A DNA stretch of 48,319 nt from a virus. How positions within the stretch are numbered: position 1 is the stretch's first letter; each line of letters begins with the position of its first letter. Made by a program: the position numbers and the translations under genes. The DNA lies in IMG/VR virus record IMGVR_UViG_3300035698_011201, positions 1 through 48,319 of that record; one strand, written 5' to 3'. Shown piece after piece: positions 44,639-48,319 of the stretch. The notes beneath the pieces are model-generated. The model was not told the DNA's origin. It was given only the letters and a program-made list of their open reading frames with translations, and searched no databases.

Positions 44639-45286
44639 ATGGGACGTTTTGACAAAGCAGCAGCAGCAACCCCAGCGAAGCCGAAAAAAGCAGGCAAAGA
44701 AAAAGAAATCGTACAGATCAAAGGCATGAAAGAACTTGCATCGATTCGTGTCTTACAAGACGCACTTGATGGCGCCGCCGAAAGCATTAACGGTAAAGTC
44801 CTTAACCAAATGCGCGATCACTTTTCCAAGTCGGGTGCGAAAATGGGCAAGCGTCCAGACAGCTTCCGTGGCGTCGAAGGTTTTGGATCGGCATCCTGCG
44901 AAATTCGTAAGCGGTCGTCGCGTTCAGTACTGAGCGCCCAAGAGCAAGTTCTCTTGGAAGAAAACGGCATCGACTTTGAAGTGATCGTTGACCAGGAAGA
45001 AACGTTCGCAATTGACCCCAAGTACGCCCAGGACGAAGAAATGTTGGCCAAAGTTGAAGCAGCACTTGATGCAGCCGGCATTCCTGAAGACTTCATCCAA
45101 CACGTTGCTAAAAAGACACGGACGGTAGCGAGCGCTCAATCGGTTGAGCAAGTGTTCCAATTACAGGACGCAGCGAAGTCACGTGAACTTATGGGCATCG
45201 TAACCACGTTGGCGATCAAGCCGAAGCTCGAAGGTGCCACAGTTGAAGACGCATTCAACGTGGTCAAAGAACTCTTCGAAGAGTAA
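44639..45286 (+). CDS. Early hypothetical protein, 215 aa
   Basis: ATG 44639 after CGGAGAAAGC (an upstream in-frame ATG at 44606 has no site). Ala/Lys-rich N-terminal tail, then helical domains; codon use is more GC-rich than in the virion block. Monocistronic between an early promoter and a terminator, so probably well expressed early. Function unknown. Confidence 0.72.
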   Translation: MGRFDKAAAATPAKPKKAGKEKEIVQIKGMKELASIRVLQDALDGAAESINGKVLNQMRDHFSKSGAKMGKRPDSFRGVEGFGSASCEIRKRSSRSVLSAQEQVLLEENGIDFEVIVDQEETFAIDPKYAQDEEMLAKVEAALDAAGIPEDFIQHVAKKTRTVASAQSVEQVFQLQDAAKSRELMGIVTTLAIKPKLEGATVEDAFNVVKELFEE

Positions 45287-45304
45287 GATCAAAAACAAAG
45301 CAGC

Positions 45305-45332
45305 GGGAGGGGAGAAATCCCCTCCCCCTTTA
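45305..45332 (+). terminator. Intrinsic terminator
   Basis: GGGAGGGGA-GAAA-TCCCCTCCC, 9 bp with GNRA loop, then CCTTTA. T-run short but stem very stable. Confidence 0.8.
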
Positions 45333-45343
45333 TTGGAAATAAG

Positions 45344-45496
45344 ATGCCAAAACATACAACCCAGGACCCGGCTAAACGAGCAGAACATATTGCCGAACAT
45401 GAGAACAAAGTTCGGTCGCTTGATGATTTGAAAGATTGGCCGCGACCGTGGCTGAAAACTTATGATCAGGTGGTTCGGGAATTGGCCGGAAAATGA
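45344..45496 (+). CDS. Hypothetical 50-aa protein
   Basis: MPKHTTQDPAKRAEHIAEHE..., charged helix then WPRPWLKTY. TTGGAAATAAG before ATG is a weak site. ATGA overlap with next. Confidence 0.5.
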   Translation: MPKHTTQDPAKRAEHIAEHENKVRSLDDLKDWPRPWLKTYDQVVRELAGK

Positions 45497-45678
45497 AAAT
45501 CAATACTCAGCCACCAATTTTCGATGACCGGTTCAATAACCTCCGTATAAACGTCGGAGCCGAATTGACGGATATGACATTGTCGGAACTGTTGGCGCTG
45601 AAGCTGAACGTAGAACGACACCTTCTACCAGCTCTCAAAGACGAACTTGAGAAAAGACAGGTAAAGTTCTTGACTTAA
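45493..45678 (+). CDS. Hypothetical 61-aa protein
   Basis: MKINTQPPIFDDRFNNLRIN... with a leucine-rich C-terminal helix. Coupled to the previous gene. Unknown. Confidence 0.6.
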   Translation: MKINTQPPIFDDRFNNLRINVGAELTDMTLSELLALKLNVERHLLPALKDELEKRQVKFLT

Positions 45679-45712
45679 ACCGTATTGGTGTTATCGTATA
45701 GAACATTAAGAA
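45669..45712 (+). promoter_or_regulatory. Repeated early-type promoter
   Basis: CTTGACTTAAACCGTATTG then GTGTTATCGTATAGAACATTAAG; shares GAACATTAAGAA with the copy at 46741, which extends the similarity into the transcribed leader. Confidence 0.6.
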
Positions 45713-45723
45713 CGGAAAAGAAT

Positions 45724-46197
45724 ATGACTGAAATGAAGCATGATTGGATTAAGGGTTCGGGTAAGATCATTTATGATCCCGCTCGTCCTGGTCTGAAGAA
45801 GCGCCCTGAGAAGTGGTGCATTATCACCGTTGACCGTGAACTTACCCGGTACTTCCGTTGGTGGGTTGACAAGATGTACCTGAACCCGCTGGGTTTGGAT
45901 AAGAACGGTTTGTGCCAGCCATCGTGGGACGCGCACATTAGCGTTATTCGTGGCTTGAACGATCTACGTCATGCTCGCAGTGATTGGAAAGACTTTTGGA
46001 AGAAGTATCACGGCGAAACTGTTGACTTCGAATACAGTTTGACGGTACGTCAGGCCGGCGACACCACTGGTTGGGATCGCCCTAACGCATATTGGTTCGT
46101 GAATGTTCGTTGCCCTAAGGCTATGGAGATCCGCGAAGAACTTGAACTACGTACCAATTGGTCATTGCACTTGACCATCGGTCGAACTTGGGAGTGA
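45724..46197 (+). CDS. 2H phosphoesterase
   Basis: 157 aa from ATG 45724. H71-I-S73 (DAHISVIRG) and H149-L-T151 (SLHLTIGRT), 78 residues apart, with hydrophobic flanks are the two catalytic motifs of the 2H superfamily. Members open 2',3'-cyclic phosphates on RNA or cleave cyclic oligonucleotides (T4 Acb1, 152 aa, defeats CBASS). Either role would suit an early phage gene. It has its own early promoter. Confidence 0.75.
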   Translation: MTEMKHDWIKGSGKIIYDPARPGLKKRPEKWCIITVDRELTRYFRWWVDKMYLNPLGLDKNGLCQPSWDAHISVIRGLNDLRHARSDWKDFWKKYHGETVDFEYSLTVRQAGDTTGWDRPNAYWFVNVRCPKAMEIREELELRTNWSLHLTIGRTWE

Positions 46198-46201
46198 TAG
46201 A

Positions 46202-46423
46202 ATGATGACCGCGTATGAACAGTATCCAGAATTCTATGAAGACTGGTACCAGTTCTGCGTTGGTCATAAAAAATATTCGCATGAACAAGCGGTTTTAGAA
46301 GCCAAGGATTATGCCTACCAAATGGCATATATTGGTTGTTGGTCTGGATACGTCCCGGGACGTTTTGCTGAGAATAAAAAATACGACGTGGATCATCTTT
46401 ACCGAAATATAATTAAAGCATAG
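46202..46423 (+). CDS. Hypothetical aromatic-rich protein
   Basis: 73 aa, rich in Tyr (YEQYPEFYEDWYQF). Starts 4 bases after the 2H gene stop. Unknown. Confidence 0.6.
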   Translation: MMTAYEQYPEFYEDWYQFCVGHKKYSHEQAVLEAKDYAYQMAYIGCWSGYVPGRFAENKKYDVDHLYRNIIKA

Positions 46424-46432
46424 GAGATTAAA

Positions 46433-46636
46433 ATGTTGGTAATTTTTCTGGTTGTGGCCGGCTTGGGCTCGATGGTCGCAGCTTTAGGTTATATGATTTG
46501 TTTTGAAAATGTGACAGGAATCCATCCAAACGCACTTCTGAAAGAAAAGTCTCCGCGGTCTCGGTTCGTCTGGACTCTCTACATCGCCGGCGTGCTAATG
46601 TTTATTGGCGCTTTTGTGGTGCAAAGTTATGAATGA
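46433..46636 (+). CDS. Small membrane protein
   Basis: 67 aa with two transmembrane helices (residues 2-23 and 47-64). AGGAG site. After its TGA the same frame stays open to 46729 and encodes a third hydrophobic helix (SYEWIYIGLIVGAAIAF) without a good start codon. Confidence 0.62.
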   Translation: MLVIFLVVAGLGSMVAALGYMICFENVTGIHPNALLKEKSPRSRFVWTLYIAGVLMFIGAFVVQSYE

Positions 46637-46740
46637 TCTTATGAGTGGATTTACATAGGGCTAATTGTGGGAGCAGCGATAGCCTTCACACTAACTTCAA
46701 TATATTGCTACGCTACAGGGGGCGTCCTATGAAGAAAGTG

Positions 46741-46782
46741 CTTGACTTATATCAACTTGATGTTATCATAAGGAACATTAAG
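46741..46782 (+). promoter_or_regulatory. Repeated early-type promoter
   Basis: CTTGACTTATATCAACTTGA then TGTTATCATAAGGAACATTAAG. Confidence 0.6.
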
Positions 46783-46803
46783 AAATAGGTAGGGATCAAG
46801 CAA

Positions 46804-47088
46804 ATGCAAAAAGTCAAACTCGCAATGTTGGGCGCCGGAAAATATGTGGTTTTGGATCAACGATATAACATGATTTTCACAATATCTTCGGGTTCCATCC
46901 GGGTCAACAAGCCTTGGAAGTGGCAGCGTGTTTGGCGCTTGAACCCGGAATCAGTTCCGGCTAAGAACCGGCGTTGGCGCCAACCCGGCGACACAAATAG
47001 CTTACGTGATTTGTTGACGATCATGACCGCAACCGGCTACGAGTTTACGAACAGGCCGGGTCCAATGCATGTTTTGAAAGGTTTCTAA
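46804..47088 (+). CDS. Hypothetical basic protein, 94 aa
   Basis: MQKVKLAMLGAGKYVVLDQRYNM... beta-rich, with PWKWQRVWRLNP and a basic middle. AGGGATC site. First gene of the last early operon. Confidence 0.62.
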   Translation: MQKVKLAMLGAGKYVVLDQRYNMIFTISSGSIRVNKPWKWQRVWRLNPESVPAKNRRWRQPGDTNSLRDLLTIMTATGYEFTNRPGPMHVLKGF

Positions 47089-47089
47089 G

Positions 47090-47497
47090 ATGGCTTTAAC
47101 CGCAGGTGTTTTGGTAACTGACGGCAAAAGATTGCTGATGGGTCACAGCACGAACAATACCTTTTGGGATCTTCCCAAGGGAGAATTGGATTCCGGTGAG
47201 AGCCCTCTGGAAGCCGCTGTTCGTGAGCTCAAAGAAGAGACGGGTTTAGATGCCCCAATCGAAGAGTTACGTGACTTAGGTAAATTCATGTACCGTCCGG
47301 GTAAGGATTTGTGGTTGTTTTCTTGGCGGCCGAAAGTTATGCCTGATCCCGAGACGCTTGAGTGTCTCAGCACATTTGAAATGTACGGAAAGACTTTCCC
47401 TGAACTCGACCGGTTTGTCGTAACAGCGGAGTTCTTTCCTTTGATGAATAAGAGCATGCGCCGCGTGTTCAATGAAATTGAGTTAGAAGATGTCTAA
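47090..47497 (+). CDS. Nudix hydrolase
   Basis: 135 aa with a complete Nudix box: G(5x)E(7x)REL(x)EE(x)G starting at GELDSGE. MALTAGVLVTDGKRLLMG is the usual first strand. Such phage enzymes hydrolyse nucleoside diphosphate compounds; the substrate is not readable. Confidence 0.9.
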   Translation: MALTAGVLVTDGKRLLMGHSTNNTFWDLPKGELDSGESPLEAAVRELKEETGLDAPIEELRDLGKFMYRPGKDLWLFSWRPKVMPDPETLECLSTFEMYGKTFPELDRFVVTAEFFPLMNKSMRRVFNEIELEDV

Positions 47498-47714
47498 GAA
47501 ACTTGAATATACCTTCTGGATCGTCACAGCTGGGAACGGTATGCTAGAAAAGGGTTGTAAAGTTGGCTTCGTTGCTGTAAAGTCGAAAAAGACAGATCCC
47601 GACTTCAGCGATCTATACAACACAGCTTACGCTAACTTAGGCCCACAAGTAGGCGGTGAAGACAAGGCACGAAAGCATTTTGTTTTTGAATTGAAAGAAA
47701 TAAAGGAAGTATGA
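47490..47714 (+). CDS. Hypothetical 74-aa protein
   Basis: MSKKLEYTFWIVTAGNGMLEKG..., overlapping the Nudix gene by 8 bases. Unknown. Confidence 0.6.
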   Translation: MSKKLEYTFWIVTAGNGMLEKGCKVGFVAVKSKKTDPDFSDLYNTAYANLGPQVGGEDKARKHFVFELKEIKEV

Positions 47715-47881
47715 TGAGCGTACACTCTACGCATTGTTGCAAAACACACGGTTTCAAATACGGCGAATCGGACTGCCCGGTTGAGTTCGGTGACGACGAC
47801 GGGATTGAATGCGAAGCCTGCATAGACTTCAGTGCAATGCACGTTCGGGTTTTGTCGTCCAAGAAAACAGGAGAGAAGTAA
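47711..47881 (+). CDS. Small cysteine-rich protein
   Basis: 56 aa with CC, C and CEAC positions that could bind zinc. ATGA overlap with the previous gene, TAATG with the next. Confidence 0.58.
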   Translation: MMSVHSTHCCKTHGFKYGESDCPVEFGDDDGIECEACIDFSAMHVRVLSSKKTGEK

Positions 47882-48319
47882 TGGAATACGAAATCAAAAA
47901 TAGATTTACCCAAAAAGTTCAATTCACGGCAGAGGTTGAATGCGGTGACGATAGCCCAATCAACCTAAAAATTGGCTTATCTGTGATGTGGGCTTTGAAA
48001 AACAGAGCCGATCTACGCGAAGCCGATCTACGCGAAGCCGATCTACGCGAAGCCGATCTGTACGGAGCCAATCTGTACGGAGCCAATCTGTGCGGAGCCA
48101 ATCTGTACGGAGCCAATCTGCGCGGAGCCAATCTGTGCAAAGCCGATCTACACGAAGCCAATCTGTACGAAGCCAATCTGTACGAAGCCAATCTACACGA
48201 AGCCGATCTACGCGAAGCCGATCTACGCGAAGCCGATCTGTACGGAGCCAATCTGTACGGAGCCAATCTGTGCGGAGCCAATCTGTACGGAGCCAATCTG
48301 CGCGGAGCCAATCTGTGCA
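47881..48319 (+). CDS. Pentapeptide-repeat protein, truncated by window end
   Basis: 146 codons visible. After about 42 residues the protein becomes A(D/N)LXX repeats (ADLRE, ANLYG, ANLCG), which fold as a quadrilateral beta-helix. Some such proteins mimic DNA and protect gyrase, but many are of unknown function. No stop within the window. Confidence 0.85.
   Translation, partial: MEYEIKNRFTQKVQFTAEVECGDDSPINLKIGLSVMWALKNRADLREADLREADLREADLYGANLYGANLCGANLYGANLRGANLCKADLHEANLYEANLYEANLHEADLREADLREADLYGANLYGANLCGANLYGANLRGANLC
48018..48319 (+). repeat. 15-base tandem repeats with a 180-base higher-order duplication
   Basis: Each pentapeptide is a 15-base unit. Bases 48018-48139 are repeated identically at 48198-48319, exactly 180 bases (12 units) later; the second copy is cut by the window end. 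Confidence 0.95.

Noticed and set aside
46728-46787. 19-codon ORF MKKVLDLYQLDVIIRNIKK
   Set aside because: It is the translation of the repeated promoter element at 46741.
47919-48311. 130-codon minus-strand ORF of RLAPY/RSASR repeats
   Set aside because: It is the reverse of the pentapeptide repeat; the plus frame has a start, the correct periodicity and coupling to the upstream gene.
48001-48319. CRISPR-like array
   Set aside because: The repeat period is 15 bases with no spacers and the repeats code for pentapeptides.

Overview
The window looks like part of a large T4-type myovirus genome (superfamily of T4 and the rhizobial/cyanobacterial T4-like phages). It has a gp61-type primase next to a gp41-type DnaB helicase, a block of acidic and basic virion-type proteins, T4-style late promoters (ATAAATA cores), an aerobic ribonucleotide reductase operon, about 44 recognisable tRNA genes and many tiny overlapping genes. 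The first 350 bases carry a circularly permuted, two-piece tmRNA gene of the kind known from Alphaproteobacteria (tag ANDNDFVMAAAA). Together with TTGAC-type promoters and a Pho-box-like site this suggests an alphaproteobacterial host; that is inference.

Layout. 1-350: permuted tmRNA. 373-3300: MazG-like gene (frameshifted), primase, helicase. 3297-17596: mostly virion or hypothetical proteins driven by ATAAATA promoters, plus a P-loop kinase, a RecB-like nuclease and a beta-helix tail spike. 17598-22922: nrdA split by a split intein with a free-standing homing endonuclease between the halves, then nrdB and glutaredoxin. 22923-23640: a gene-free stretch with strong promoters, an intrinsic terminator and many perfect hairpins, a candidate large structured RNA in front of the tRNA array. 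23648-42219: tRNA genes interleaved with small genes (packaged-enzyme candidates, a protamine-like peptide, Pth2 peptidyl-tRNA hydrolase, an AspA/AstE-type zinc hydrolase, MazG, Smr, PstS). 42242-48319: SleB-type lysis enzyme, small zinc proteins, an RNA-ligase-like nucleotidyltransferase, a 2H phosphoesterase, a Nudix hydrolase and a pentapeptide-repeat protein cut by the window end; this part uses a repeated early-type promoter.

The most unusual signal is in the RNA genes. Besides the permuted tmRNA, there is a tRNA-Thr(TGT) whose 3' half lies upstream of its 5' half, joined by a 7-bp acceptor hairpin and clamped by a 7-bp helix outside the two cut sites. A tRNA-Arg(ACG) has its D-arm-like hairpin after the anticodon arm. 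Several tRNAs with Glu, Asn, Lys or Ile anticodons carry long class II variable arms, while two Leu-anticodon tRNAs have 4-nt variable loops. The same window encodes an RNA-ligase-like enzyme, two 2H (cyclic-phosphodiesterase-type) proteins and a P-loop kinase, the activities needed to heal and seal RNA. It also encodes three translation-rescue functions (tmRNA, Smr, Pth2). My hypothesis is that this phage expresses and matures rearranged tRNAs; nothing here proves they are functional.

Caution: several small ORFs, mostly in the tRNA region, are broken by single-base shifts, often at short homopolymers. Some may be sequencing errors, some decay or programmed shifts.
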